From assembly GCF_023715445.1 (NCBI RefSeq), contig NZ_JAMBOD010000001.1, positions 1,426,001 to 1,490,000 of the forward strand: a stretch of 64,000 nucleotides of DNA, read 5' to 3'. The stretch is from Fictibacillus nanhaiensis (GTDB taxonomy: Bacteria > Bacillota > Bacilli > Bacillales > Fictibacillaceae). Positions 42,313 through 50,935 of this stretch are shown in pieces. The notes below the pieces were generated by a model. It was not told the DNA's origin, ran no database searches, and saw nothing but the letters and a program-made list of their open reading frames with translations. A program made the position numbers and the translations under genes. Every line of letters starts with the position of its first letter. Position 1 is the stretch's first letter.

Positions 42313-43305
42313 ATGAAAGAAATATTTATTGGTATCTTAGCCTCTATGTTCTTCGCTGTCACATTTATTTTGAATCGTTCAATGGAACTTGAGGGAGGAA
42401 GTTGGATATGGAGTTCTTCTTTGAGATTCCTCTTTATGCTCCCTTTTTTATTCTTAATTGTACGGTTAAGGAATAATTTTAAACAAGTAATTAGCGAAAT
42501 GTTAAAACAGCCATTTTATTGGTTATGCTGGAGCTTTGTTGGATTTGTATTATTTTATGCACCATTAACTTATTCAGCTGTATATGGTCCAGGTTGGCTA
42601 GTTGCAGGGACCTGGCAACTTACCATTGTAGCAGGTGTTTTATTAGGACCGCTTTTTTTCGAAACTATTCAATCAAAAAACGGCCCTATAAAAGTTAGAC
42701 AGAGAATACCAATGAAGGCTTTAATAATTTCACTAATTATTTTTTTAGGTGTTGTGCTTATTCAACTGCAACAAGCTAATGGTCTAACATTAAGTATGAT
42801 AGTCTTTGGTGTTTTACCTATTGCGATAGCTGCATTTGCTTATCCATTAGGAAACCGTAAAATGATGGAGGTTTGTGGCGGGAGATTAGATACGTTTCAA
42901 AGAGTTTTTGGAATGACATTGGCAAGTCTTCCATTTTGGATAATCATTAGTATTTTCGGTTTCTTTAAAGTTGGTGCACCTTCTTCGGTCCAACTTCTCC
43001 AATCTTTTATTGTAGCTATCAGTTCAGGGGTTATTGCAACCACTTTATTTTTTATAGCAACGGATAGGGTTAGAGAGCATCAAGGTAAATTAGCTGCAGT
43101 CGAAGCTACACAATCTACACAAGTATTGTTCTCCATTATTGGTGAGGTATTACTTCTTTCAACCCCATTACCAAATGGTTTAGCAATAGTTGGACTTTTT
43201 ATTATTATTCTAGGCATGCTCGTTCACAGTTTCTATACAAAGCATCTTAATACAAAACAAAAAAAGGAACTAGTATCATATAAAAGTAAAGAACATAACT
43301 TATAA
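42313..43305 (+). CDS. EmrE/DMT multidrug-resistance efflux transporter family protein
   Basis: A 330-aa ten-helix protein of the EmrE-like DMT branch (PF13536 type). Features are FIGILASMFFAVTFILNRSM with ELEGGSWIWSSSLR, FAYPLGNRKMMEVCGGRLDT at mid-protein and AAVEATQSTQVLFSIIGEVL near residue 265. ATG 42313 follows GAAAGGTG; an earlier in-frame GTG (42292) lacks a ribosome site. A terminator follows. Substrates unknown. Confidence 0.85.
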   Translation: MKEIFIGILASMFFAVTFILNRSMELEGGSWIWSSSLRFLFMLPFLFLIVRLRNNFKQVISEMLKQPFYWLCWSFVGFVLFYAPLTYSAVYGPGWLVAGTWQLTIVAGVLLGPLFFETIQSKNGPIKVRQRIPMKALIISLIIFLGVVLIQLQQANGLTLSMIVFGVLPIAIAAFAYPLGNRKMMEVCGGRLDTFQRVFGMTLASLPFWIIISIFGFFKVGAPSSVQLLQSFIVAISSGVIATTLFFIATDRVREHQGKLAAVEATQSTQVLFSIIGEVLLLSTPLPNGLAIVGLFIIILGMLVHSFYTKHLNTKQKKELVSYKSKEHNL

Positions 43306-43407
43306 TTTCTAATTGGAACAATAAAGGCATTCGGTACAAAAACAACTCCTTCCCCATTGCTAAATTATTGGTAAGCTTTAATTCAGTCAAATTGAAAACC
43401 TTCCATT

Positions 43408-43439
43408 AAATGAGCTTACCAAAAGGTGAGCTCATTTTA
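43408..43439 (+). terminator. Terminator of EmrE-family gene
   Basis: ATGAGCTTACC / GGTGAGCTCAT with AAAA loop (one mismatch), followed by TTTTATTTTC; 100 nt after the stop. Confidence 0.8.
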
Positions 43440-43620
43440 TTTTCAATAAACGGGACAGATTGTTTGAATATAAGCATGGGAGTTGGCAAGAAATTTAAAG
43501 TATTTTTCTTAAAGCATGCGGCTTTTCGGACGTAGCGCTCAATCACCAAATCAATCTCATCTGCTCCATACTACGAAAAACTTCCATATGTTTTAACTAT
43601 TGTTGTACCCAGACATTTTT

Positions 43621-43680
43621 TCTACTTCAATAAAAAGAGCATTTCTCCATCTTGAAGAAATGCACCCGAAAGTTGAAGAA
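43621..43680 (+). repeat. RH hairpin repeat, copy 7
   Basis: CTTCAATAAAAAGAG, core GCATTTCTCCATCTTGAAG, AAATGCACCCGAAAG and TTGAAGAA tail. The only long feature between the two flanking genes. Confidence 0.75.
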
Positions 43681-43744
43681 TGAAATTAAATCCTTTCCCT
43701 AGTTGATCCGTTCACAAATTTAAATTTAGCTGTCTGTGCAAACT

Positions 43745-44311
<567 letters not shown>

Positions 44312-44442
44312 ATTCGTTTCCCCCTTATTGTTTTTACTTATAATGATTTAAGTGTATATAAAATTTGTTTTAATAATAAATCGTTTAAAAAGCTGTATGA
44401 ATTCAGTTTACAATAAATTATATGATTCAGAAAATCCATTCC

Positions 44443-44524
44443 TCCACAATCTGCTCCGTTTGTTCAGTAAGTTCAATAAAAAAAGACTTCTCCTTCTTTG
44501 AAGAAAAGCACCTTTGTGGAATAA
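44443..44524 (+). repeat. RH hairpin repeat, copy 8 (full length)
   Basis: TCCACAATCTGCTCCGTTTG lead, TTCAATAAAAAAAG, core ACTTCTCCTTCTTTGAAG, AAAGCACCTTTG and TGGAATAA tail. Two ORFs over it on opposite strands are artefacts. Confidence 0.8.
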
Positions 44525-44663
44525 TTCTTTCCTCTTTTACGTCTACCTTGTGTAAGAGGAAAGAGTTATTTTTTTGTTCAGATATATTACCATTTATCAG
44601 TATAAAAAAGAAAATAACTCCCATACTATCTTTGTTACGTTTTTCTATAAAAGGAGAAAGTAA

Positions 44664-45203
44664 ATGAATCTCAAACAAACTATAAGGAGTGTAGTTATGG
44701 GAATCTTAAGTGGGAATCCAAAAGATGAGCCAATGCACTATGGAGAGATATATGGAGCTTGGACACATCTGTTAACAAACCACGGAATGATTGTTGGATA
44801 CCAAGTATATGTTAATCACACAGGCGATAGCGATCTAAAAAAGTTGGTTGAAGAAGCGATTGAGGGACTTAAAAATGAGAATAAGCAAATTGAAGAATTA
44901 CTAAAGGCAAATGGCATTGGTTTACCACCTGCTCCACCTGAGCGTCCGGTAGCTAAATTAGAAGATATCCCTCCCGGTGCAAGATTCCTTGATCCTGAAA
45001 TCAGTGCTTCTGTATCAAAAGACGTAGCAGCAGGACTTGTGGCATGTAGTTCCATGATTGGACAAAGCATACGTGAGGACATTGGGGTTATGTACGGACA
45101 ATTTCATTTAGCGAAAGCACAATTTGGTGCCAAGATGCTGAAGTTGAACAAAGAAAAAGGTTGGTTAGTACCCCCTCCTTTACAAGTTAAAGCAAGTGAG
45201 TAA
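44664..45203 (+). CDS. DUF3231 family protein
   Basis: A 179-aa ferritin-like helical-bundle protein of the DUF3231 group common in spore-formers. It shows MHYGEIYGAWTHLLTNHGMI, YVNHTGDSDLKKLVEEAIEG, the proline-rich GIGLPPAPPERPVAKLEDIP and a C-terminal KLNKEKGWLVPPPLQVK. AAAGGAGAAAGTAA precedes the ATG. Many family members have two such domains; this has one. A broken relative lies at 48281. Confidence 0.85.
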   Translation: MNLKQTIRSVVMGILSGNPKDEPMHYGEIYGAWTHLLTNHGMIVGYQVYVNHTGDSDLKKLVEEAIEGLKNENKQIEELLKANGIGLPPAPPERPVAKLEDIPPGARFLDPEISASVSKDVAAGLVACSSMIGQSIREDIGVMYGQFHLAKAQFGAKMLKLNKEKGWLVPPPLQVKASE

Positions 45204-45244
45204 CGGAAAAAGAGCAAAGATTTCTTTGCTCTTTTTTATATACC

Positions 45245-45279
45245 TTATTTAAGAAACGCACTCGATTGTGGAATAAGGA
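45245..45279 (+). repeat. RH repeat, 3' part only
   Basis: AAGAAACGCACTCGATTG and TGGAATAAGG, the right half of the RH unit just after the DUF3231 stop. Confidence 0.5.
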
Positions 45280-45338
45280 AATTTTTCAAAGTCTTCTAAA
45301 CTGAAATCGTACAATTCTTTCTTCGCCCGTCTTTGAGT

Positions 45339-45674
45339 TCAATAAGAGCTAAGAGATAAATAATCTGTCAGTGATATTACACCTACTTCTTTTCCATCTT
45401 TCTCGTAAATGGATAAAGCACCTTCTTGCTCTTTTTTCTCCCAACCCCATAATTTAATGATTAGCTGATATCTCAAAGGCAGACCATTTTCCTCTGAAGC
45501 TGATTCCCATTTATATTTTTCTAATTTACTCTTGTTTTCTATTAGTTCAGCAGATTTGGGAACAGGAAATCCCTTGAATTCTTCAGATTCTCTAAACGAA
45601 AAAAGAAATATTAAAGGAATGCCAATCAACAAAACTGTAAAAACAATTAACTTACCAAATGTTTTTTTATTAAT
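45339..45674 (-). CDS. Hypothetical membrane-anchored protein with probable ATT start
   Basis: A 111-aa reading with an N-terminal hydrophobic segment (KLIVFTVLLIGIPLIFLFSF) and a soluble part ending YEKDGKEVGVISLTDYLS. The best ribosome site (GGAAGGGTG) points to ATT 45674 (I-N-K-K-T-F-G-K), where an ATG would be expected. The first standard start, TTG 45632, falls inside the membrane segment. Either ATT is used or the start is mutated and the gene decaying. Family not recognised. Confidence 0.45.
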   Translation of the reverse strand: MNKKTFGKLIVFTVLLIGIPLIFLFSFRESEEFKGFPVPKSAELIENKSKLEKYKWESASEENGLPLRYQLIIKLWGWEKKEQEGALSIYEKDGKEVGVISLTDYLSLSSY

Positions 45675-45699
45675 CTTTCATTCACCCTTCCGCTTCGCC

Positions 45700-45757
45700 T
45701 TGTTTCGTTAAACTGCCCGTTTCTCCTTATTTCATTAAAGCACTCAATCGTTGAAGA
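45700..45757 (+). repeat. RH repeat, rearranged partial
   Basis: TTAAACTGCCCGTTTCTCC fused to ATTAAAGCACTCAATCG and TTGAAGATA, i.e. lead and tail with the central hairpin deleted. Confidence 0.5.
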
Positions 45758-45774
45758 TACTAATAATGATATCC

Positions 45775-46071
45775 TTACGAAAGATTAACTGATTCAAAAT
45801 GTTCTACTATCGGGAAAGGATCATAAAAGTGATGGAGCTGTTCTTTCCACGCCTGGTATTCAATTGATTGTCTAAAACCTACTGTGTGATCTTCTAAACT
45901 CTCCCATTTAACTAAAAGTAAATACTTCCCTTTTACCTCCATACATCGTTGTAGTTCGTGAGATATGTAACCTTTCATTGATGAAATAATCTTAGAAGCC
46001 TTATAAAAGGCTGCTTCATATTCTTCTTCCATCCCTTGTTTAACTTGTAGCATAACAGCTTCCAGTATCAT
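45775..46071 (-). CDS. Antibiotic biosynthesis monooxygenase (ABM) domain protein
   Basis: A 98-aa ferredoxin-like dimeric ABM/HmoA-type protein: ILEAVMLQVKQGMEEEYEAA, YISHELQRCMEVKGKYLLLV and KWESLEDHTVGFRQSIEYQA. Such proteins are quinol monooxygenases or haem-degrading enzymes or have no known activity. ATG 46071 has GAGGAG seven bases upstream; a TTG 15 nt earlier is inside that site. Confidence 0.85.
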   Translation of the reverse strand: MILEAVMLQVKQGMEEEYEAAFYKASKIISSMKGYISHELQRCMEVKGKYLLLVKWESLEDHTVGFRQSIEYQAWKEQLHHFYDPFPIVEHFESVNLS

Positions 46072-46140
46072 GTAACCACTCCTCAATTAAAGTATAACAA
46101 CAATAAATTAGAAGGATCACAATTGCAAGTCTTATTCTAC

Positions 46141-46208
46141 TAACTGGTCCTTAACATGAAAAATGCACATTTCTTGCTACAGAAATGCACCCGTTTTGTG
46201 GAACAAGG
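46141..46208 (+). repeat. RH hairpin repeat, copy 9
   Basis: TAACTGGTCCTTAACATG, core ATGCACATTTCTTGCTACAG, AAATGCACCCGTTTTGTGG tail. Arms ATTTCT / AGAAAT with changed loop, as in copy 3. Confidence 0.65.
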
Positions 46209-46242
46209 GTCTGTAAATTCCATTCCGTATAATCGGTACCTG

Positions 46243-46770
46243 TTACCAAGCCTTTTTATCTATTGGAACATTAAAATAAATAACAAAAAACCAAACAATG
46301 GGAATAGAGGTGAGTAAAGCAACGATTGGATATTTATAATGCAGTCTTAACATAAGAAAAATAATAAAATTGAATAAAACAGACCACCATATTGTCCACC
46401 CATGGTGATGGGAAATTAAATTTAAATATCGCAAATTAATGAATTCTACTAGTGAAAATAAAGTTACCCAAAATAAAACCCAAAACACAATTTTTATTTT
46501 CTTCTTTGGGAATTTCCCAAGATATATTAAGACACTTGATGGATACGCAACAAACATGATTAATAAGGAAATGACAGTATGATTCGGTAAGAAATTTAGA
46601 CCGAACATACTTTCCTTATATTCCCACATTTTGAAGTCGTAGCAAAGAACATTATATAATAAATCACCAAACCATAAGAACAAAATCGTAGAATGGTATT
46701 TTCTCCAATTTCTCCAGTCACCCCATATTATTCCAGCAATTAAAAATAAAAAATTAAATAACAAATGCAT
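46243..46770 (-). CDS. CBO0543-family membrane protein
   Basis: A 175-aa protein with five hydrophobic helices and the family pattern: GIIWGDWRNWRKYHSTILFL, FGDLLYNVLCYDFKMWEY, VEFINLRYLNLISHHHGWTI and a late KYPIVALLTSIPI. Found in many Bacilli and Clostridia; function unknown. No strong ribosome site is visible before the ATG. Confidence 0.75.
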   Translation of the reverse strand: MHLLFNFLFLIAGIIWGDWRNWRKYHSTILFLWFGDLLYNVLCYDFKMWEYKESMFGLNFLPNHTVISLLIMFVAYPSSVLIYLGKFPKKKIKIVFWVLFWVTLFSLVEFINLRYLNLISHHHGWTIWWSVLFNFIIFLMLRLHYKYPIVALLTSIPIVWFFVIYFNVPIDKKAW

Positions 46771-46960
46771 GTTGTCACTCCGAACTTCTATACAAGATAT
46801 TTTAATAAGATATGAAGTGCTGACTGCGTAGCAATGCGGGCTATCAACATAGGTGACTCTTTACTTATTTTATTAATAACACCCTTACCTTAAAACCAGT
46901 ACCTTGAAATAAGTACCCTTAATGTACCCAACAAGAGTCAGTTTCACTAAATATGATATT

Positions 46961-47021
46961 CAATCATCCCTTTGATTCAATAAAAAAGAACCCATCTCCC
47001 TATTAAAGAAATGCATTTTTT
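46961..47021 (+). repeat. RH hairpin repeat, copy 10 (divergent)
   Basis: CAATCATCCCTTTGATTCAA lead, TAAAAAAGAACCCATCTCCC core, AAGAAATGCATTTTT. Confidence 0.55.
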
Positions 47022-47059
47022 AAACATATAGCTTATTAAGGTTCAGACATTGTCGGTTC

Positions 47060-47110
47060 ATTCTATCGTTTCAACAAAAAAGGTGCATAACTCCTTCTTG
47101 AGTTAATTTT
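47060..47110 (+). repeat. RH hairpin repeat, copy 11 (divergent)
   Basis: TCTATCGTTTCAACAAAAAA, GGTGCATAACTCCTTCTTG; the right arm is degraded (AGTTAATTTT). Confidence 0.5.
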
Positions 47111-47330
47111 TTCTTGTTATTCCACTATCCTGCCCATTTTTGAGTGACGGTACTGTCTTATGCAGCAATCGCATTCTAATATAGCTCTAATCTTCATTTA
47201 GATAGAAAAAGCTTTGTTTCATTATTAAAACAAACATTTATTTATGCATTAAATAACAAAAATAAACGGAAATTAATCCTATACTTAATATCTAGGTCTA
47301 ATATTACTTTTCATAAGGGTGGTTATAAGA

Positions 47331-47909
47331 ATGGATTTTATATGGGAAACAGTCCTGCTTTTTTTTGTTGGTATTTTCTTGTTACGGATATCGGGTAGAA
47401 AATCAATTTCACAAATGACACTTGGTACGACGATAGTCATGATTTCAATTGGAACAATAATTGTTCAACCGATTATTGAAACCAGTGTTATTCGAACGAT
47501 TATAGCTGCTTCTATATTCATAGTATTATTGATACTACTTGAGTTTTTACAGATAAAGTTTAATTTTATTGAAAACATTGTATCTGGTAAATCGTTAACC
47601 GTTATAGAAAATGGAAAAATAAATGAAAAAAATTTAAATAAATTAAGGTTATCTGTTGATCAATTAGAAAAGCGCCTTAGACAAAAAGGTGTCTCTTCTA
47701 TTGGTGATATAAGAACAGCAACTTTAGAAACAAACGGTCAATTGGGTTACGAACTAAACGATGATGCTAAACCTTTATCATTGGGTGAATTCAAAAGACT
47801 CATGAATACATATGGGTATCAGCCTCAACTTCAAGAGAAAACAACATCTAACATCTTTAATGAGATCAATCAAGGCCATAAGCAACCAAATCCAGATCAT
47901 CTACAATAG
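47331..47909 (+). CDS. DUF421 (YetF-like) membrane protein
   Basis: A 192-aa protein with three N-terminal membrane helices, including FVGIFLLRISGRKSISQMTL with TLGTTIVMISIGTIIVQPI, and a cytoplasmic DUF421 domain (IENGKINEKNLNKLRLSVDQ, LEKRLRQKGVSSIGDIRTAT, LETNGQLGYELNDDAKPLS). In B. subtilis this family includes spore- and envelope-related YetF/YrbG. ATG 47331 follows AAGGGTGG; a GTG at 47319 is within that site. Confidence 0.85.
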   Translation: MDFIWETVLLFFVGIFLLRISGRKSISQMTLGTTIVMISIGTIIVQPIIETSVIRTIIAASIFIVLLILLEFLQIKFNFIENIVSGKSLTVIENGKINEKNLNKLRLSVDQLEKRLRQKGVSSIGDIRTATLETNGQLGYELNDDAKPLSLGEFKRLMNTYGYQPQLQEKTTSNIFNEINQGHKQPNPDHLQ

Positions 47910-47960
47910 TGTCTTGATTACAGCAACTAATAAAAAGTGTTAAAACAAATTTTTTCATAC

Positions 47961-48029
47961 AGGAACTAATCTAGTTCAATAAAAAACGTACTTCTCTTAT
48001 TGAAGAAACGCACCCTTTAGTGGAATAAC
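47961..48029 (+). repeat. RH hairpin repeat, copy 12
   Basis: AGTTCAATAAAAAACG, core TACTTCTCTTATTGAAG, AAACGCACCCTTTAG, TGGAATAA tail. It lies just after a plus-strand gene yet has the same orientation as copies beside minus-strand genes. Confidence 0.7.
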
Positions 48030-48280
48030 AATACTATTTAATAATCAGCGATATTCCAATTTTACCTTGGATTAATAGTATCCATAAATTTTTTTATTTG
48101 TTCTCCTGTTAAATTAGTGGCTGGCATGGGAAAACCAAGTCTCTTTTTAATAAAATTATTAAAACATAAAAAAGACTTAGTATTTATCTGGTTTGTTCAA
48201 CTAAACGCCCTTTAATTATTATAATTTTTTTATCTCCGGGAAATTTATACATAAGGATATTAATCAGGAGGCTATTGTTA

Positions 48281-48394
48281 ATGGAAATAGAACATCAGAC
48301 AAAATTAACTGCTTCAGAGCTATCTCTCCTCTGGACATCGTATTTGAATGATTCAATGGCATTATGTGGTATTAAACACTTCTTAGCCAATTGA
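48281..48394 (+). pseudogene. DUF3231 N-terminal fragment
   Basis: Ribosome site AGGAGG and 37 codons beginning MEIEHQTKLTASELSLLWTS and YLNDSMALCGIKHFLAN-stop, the standard N-terminus of DUF3231 proteins. The remainder (at least 130 residues) is missing. Two bases after the stop another gene begins without its own ribosome site, so this is a deletion or recombination scar. Confidence 0.75.
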
Positions 48395-48395
48395 T

Positions 48396-48845
48396 GTGAA
48401 TGAAATGGAAAAATTACTTTGGAGCATAGCTCTTCCGGGTTTTGGTCAATTTCTAAATGGTAAATATATCAAAGGTATTGTACTAATAATTTTAGAGTTT
48501 CTTGTTAATGTACAGGCAAACTTTAATCAAGTGATAATATTTAGTTTCAAGGGGGAAATTGAAAAAGCCATTATAAATACGAATTATCAATGGTTAATGT
48601 TTTATCCTTGTTTATATTTTTTTGCGATGTGGGATGCGTTTAAAGATGACAGGGGAGGAGAAGAAGGATATTCGTTTCTTCCTTTTGTGTTTGGAGCCTA
48701 TTTTGTTACTGTAGGTTTAATATATTCATCAAATTTAAAGCTTTTTGGTATGTTATTTGGTCCTGTATGGTTGCCTATGCTTTTTGTCATTCCTGGTGTA
48801 GGATCAGGTTTATTATTACGAAAATTAATAACCAAGTTTTATTAG
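48396..48845 (+). CDS. Small multi-helix membrane protein (PGFGQ-xx-NGK family), N-terminus possibly truncated
   Basis: A 149-aa protein with four membrane segments and the motif SIALPGFGQFLNGKYIKG near the start, then QWLMFYPCLYFFAMWDAFKD. This arrangement recurs in Bacillus proteins of unknown function, somewhat like TM2/DUF5683 proteins. The GTG at 48396 has no ribosome site and abuts a DUF3231 fragment, so a few native N-terminal residues were probably lost; translational coupling to the fragment (stop and start 2 nt apart) could still express it. Confidence 0.6.
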   Translation: MNEMEKLLWSIALPGFGQFLNGKYIKGIVLIILEFLVNVQANFNQVIIFSFKGEIEKAIINTNYQWLMFYPCLYFFAMWDAFKDDRGGEEGYSFLPFVFGAYFVTVGLIYSSNLKLFGMLFGPVWLPMLFVIPGVGSGLLLRKLITKFY

Positions 48846-48870
48846 AAAGCAATCAGTTGCATAAAACGAT

Positions 48871-48942
48871 TTTCACAATTTGGCCCAATTCACAAAAAGG
48901 ATGCATATCTTATTACAGATATGCACCAATTTGTCGAATAAG
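48871..48942 (+). repeat. RH hairpin repeat, copy 13
   Basis: TTTCACAATTTGGCCCAATT lead, core ATGCATATCTTATTACAGAT, ATGCACCAATTTG, TCGAATAAG tail. Confidence 0.65.
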
Positions 48943-49070
48943 TAAGCGACTATACATCAAAACTCACACTAACTATTTTCCATTCATTATGGTGGAATTT
49001 AAATGTTAAATTCAGAAATGTTGGAGAGCTTTCCAACTCTCCATCAATACTAATTCAAATCATATGACGG

Positions 49071-49100
49071 AACCTGAATATTCTTAATATTCAGGTTTTT
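49071..49100 (+). terminator. Terminator upstream of beta-lactamase gene
   Basis: AACCTGAATATT / AATATTCAGGTT, perfect 12-base arms with CTT loop, then T3-A; about 230 nt after the previous plus-strand gene. Confidence 0.85.
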
Positions 49101-49204
49101 ATCATGAAAGTATGATTAACATTTTATGTCCATTGTTGTGTATAGTTGATAAAATAGCTTTGTTATTGGGAAGAGAATACATAATAGAAAGAGGTTGAAT
49201 TTTA

Positions 49205-50128
49205 ATGAAATTGACTAAAATTTTTAGTTCATCTACATTTAGAAAAATTGTGCCTGTACTATTTCTTTCATGTGCAACGCTTGTATGTTTATCAAACAAT
49301 AACGTTGATGCTAAATTCACTAAACCCCGAAAACAAGGGACTGATCATGTTTTTGCCAAGCTTGAAGAAAAATTTGATGCTAAACTCGGAGTCTTTGCGT
49401 TGGATACTGGTACAAACCAAACAGTAAACTATCACCCAGATGAGCGTTTTGCTTATACATCTACTCATAAGGCTCTAGCTGTAGGAGCACTTTTACAACA
49501 GAAATCAATAGAAGACCTTAATAAAACAATTACCTATACACGTGAGGATCTTGTCAATTATAGTCCGATTACAGAAAAGCATGTTGATTCGGGGATGACT
49601 CTTAAGGAGCTTTCGGATGCTTCTCTTCGATACAGTGACAATACTGCTGGAAACCTTATTCTTAAACAACTGGGGGGACCGACTGGATTTAAAAAAGCAC
49701 TGGAGGAAATTGGTGATAATGTTACCACCCCTGAGCGATTTGAGCCAGATTTAAATGAAGTTAATCCAGGTGAAACTCATGATACAAGTACACCAAGAGC
49801 ACTTGCTACTAGTCTTCAGGCTTTTACACTAGGAGATAAACTCCCAACTGAAAAACGTGAACTTTTAATAGGTTGGATGAAGAGAAATACTACTGGAGAT
49901 GCGTTAATTCGTGCTGGAGTGCCGAAAGGGTGGGAAGTGGCTGATAAGACTGGAGCAGGATCATATGGTACGCGAAATGACATTGCGATCATTTGGCCAC
50001 CAAAAGGAGACCCTATTGTTCTTGCTGTACTTTCGAGTCGTGATCAAAAAGATGCTGATTATAACGACAAGCTTATTGCTGAAGCAACAAAAGAAGTAAT
50101 TAAGGCCCTCAAAGTCAAAAATAAATAG
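49205..50128 (+). CDS. bla: Class A beta-lactamase
   Basis: A 307-aa serine penicillinase. It has a signal peptide (residues 1-36, IVPVLFLSCATLVCLS core). Active-site motifs are STHK (S86-K89, the S70-x-x-K box), YSDN (S130 loop), EPDLNE (E166) and DKTGAGSYGT (K234-T-G). Closest in layout to secreted Bacillus penicillinases. No adjacent BlaI/BlaR1 pair, so inducible control is not evident here. The gene is complete and flanked by terminators, with an IS110 element 800 bp away. Confidence 0.95.
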   Translation: MKLTKIFSSSTFRKIVPVLFLSCATLVCLSNNNVDAKFTKPRKQGTDHVFAKLEEKFDAKLGVFALDTGTNQTVNYHPDERFAYTSTHKALAVGALLQQKSIEDLNKTITYTREDLVNYSPITEKHVDSGMTLKELSDASLRYSDNTAGNLILKQLGGPTGFKKALEEIGDNVTTPERFEPDLNEVNPGETHDTSTPRALATSLQAFTLGDKLPTEKRELLIGWMKRNTTGDALIRAGVPKGWEVADKTGAGSYGTRNDIAIIWPPKGDPIVLAVLSSRDQKDADYNDKLIAEATKEVIKALKVKNK

Positions 50129-50288
50129 AAAAAATTATTGTACTAAAAAAGGTTACGGTAAGCAGCCATGTGCATATACGAGCCGAACTTAGTTTGTAAT
50201 TACTAACAATATGTGGTTGTTCTCCAAAAGATGGAGTAGATAAAAGCTGAAGGAAGCAGTAAAAAACATAAATTAATCTTATTTAAAT

Positions 50289-50318
50289 TGCAGGATAACT
50301 TTTATCTTGCATTTTTTT
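50289..50318 (+). terminator. Beta-lactamase terminator
   Basis: TGCAGGATAA / TTATCTTGCA (one mismatch, short loop) and T7, 160 nt past the stop. Confidence 0.82.
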
Positions 50319-50629
50319 ATGCTCTTTTAAGGTGTGTCGTTGTAATAGAAGAACTAAAAGTACGCGGTGTTAAAAAATTTCTTTTTGTTGTTCATTAAAT
50401 CACCTAAAATTGTTAAAAAAGGTAGTACATAACTAAATAAACGATATTTTGATTAAATTTATATCTCAACAAACCCACCGGTTTATATCCTCCCTTACCT
50501 TTTGCTTATTCCACAATCCTCCCTCTATGTAGAAAGGGATATCTCTCGATTTCTTCGTTATTCTCATGATTTCATAAAGGATTAAGGATTGAAATATATG
50601 AACAATGGAATAAAAATTAAATAAAGTAT
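50319..50629. other. Intergenic region between bla terminator and IS110 element 2
   Basis: AT-rich, with a fragment of an RH lead (TTCCACAATCCTCCC, 50509-50523). No gene recognised. Confidence 0.35.
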
Positions 50630-50930
50630 AATTTTGGAGCCGGAGAGAAAAAACAATCCATTGTCGACCAAACCACTGTCGTCTAAAAAGTGGATATTAG
50701 TTATATTATGATCGCACTAGTGGATCTCCACATCTCTCATGGAGGTCAACCCTCCCATATCTCACAGAGTCTTTGCTCCAAAATTCCTTCGTCCAACCTT
50801 TCCATGAGGTGATGTCAGTTTATGCTGCCCGACAGGGTCTTTGCCCGTAGTATTGTTGGTTTACCGACTAATCCATGCTTCAAATATTACTTACCTTTAA
50901 CCTACTGTTAGTTATCTTAAGAAATTATGA
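50630..50930 (-). ncRNA. Probable bridge RNA region of IS110 element 2
   Basis: In IS1111-type elements the bridge RNA is encoded downstream of the transposase. Here AATTTTGGAGC (50630-50640) and GCTCCAAAATT (50775-50785) are perfect 11-base inverted copies enclosing 134 nt of GC-richer non-coding sequence, which would close a structured RNA domain. Orientation and loops inferred, not computed. Confidence 0.45.
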
Positions 50931-50935
50931 GAAAC

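Larger units (their letters stand above)
46771..47330. other. Long intergenic region with RH repeats
   Basis: Holds two RH copies (46961-47021, 47060-47110) and a partial lead (47116-47150, CCACTATCCTGCCCATTT), plus the promoter region of the DUF421 gene. No gene seen. Confidence 0.4.

Noticed and set aside
44422-44678. Two overlapping ORFs of about 80 codons on opposite strands
   Set aside because: Both are generated by RH repeat copy 8.
48062-48180. Minus-strand stretch reading LGFPMPATNLTGEQIKKF and MDTINPR-stop
   Set aside because: Protein-like C-terminal fragment, but no start, no ribosome site and no recognised family; too short to annotate as a gene.
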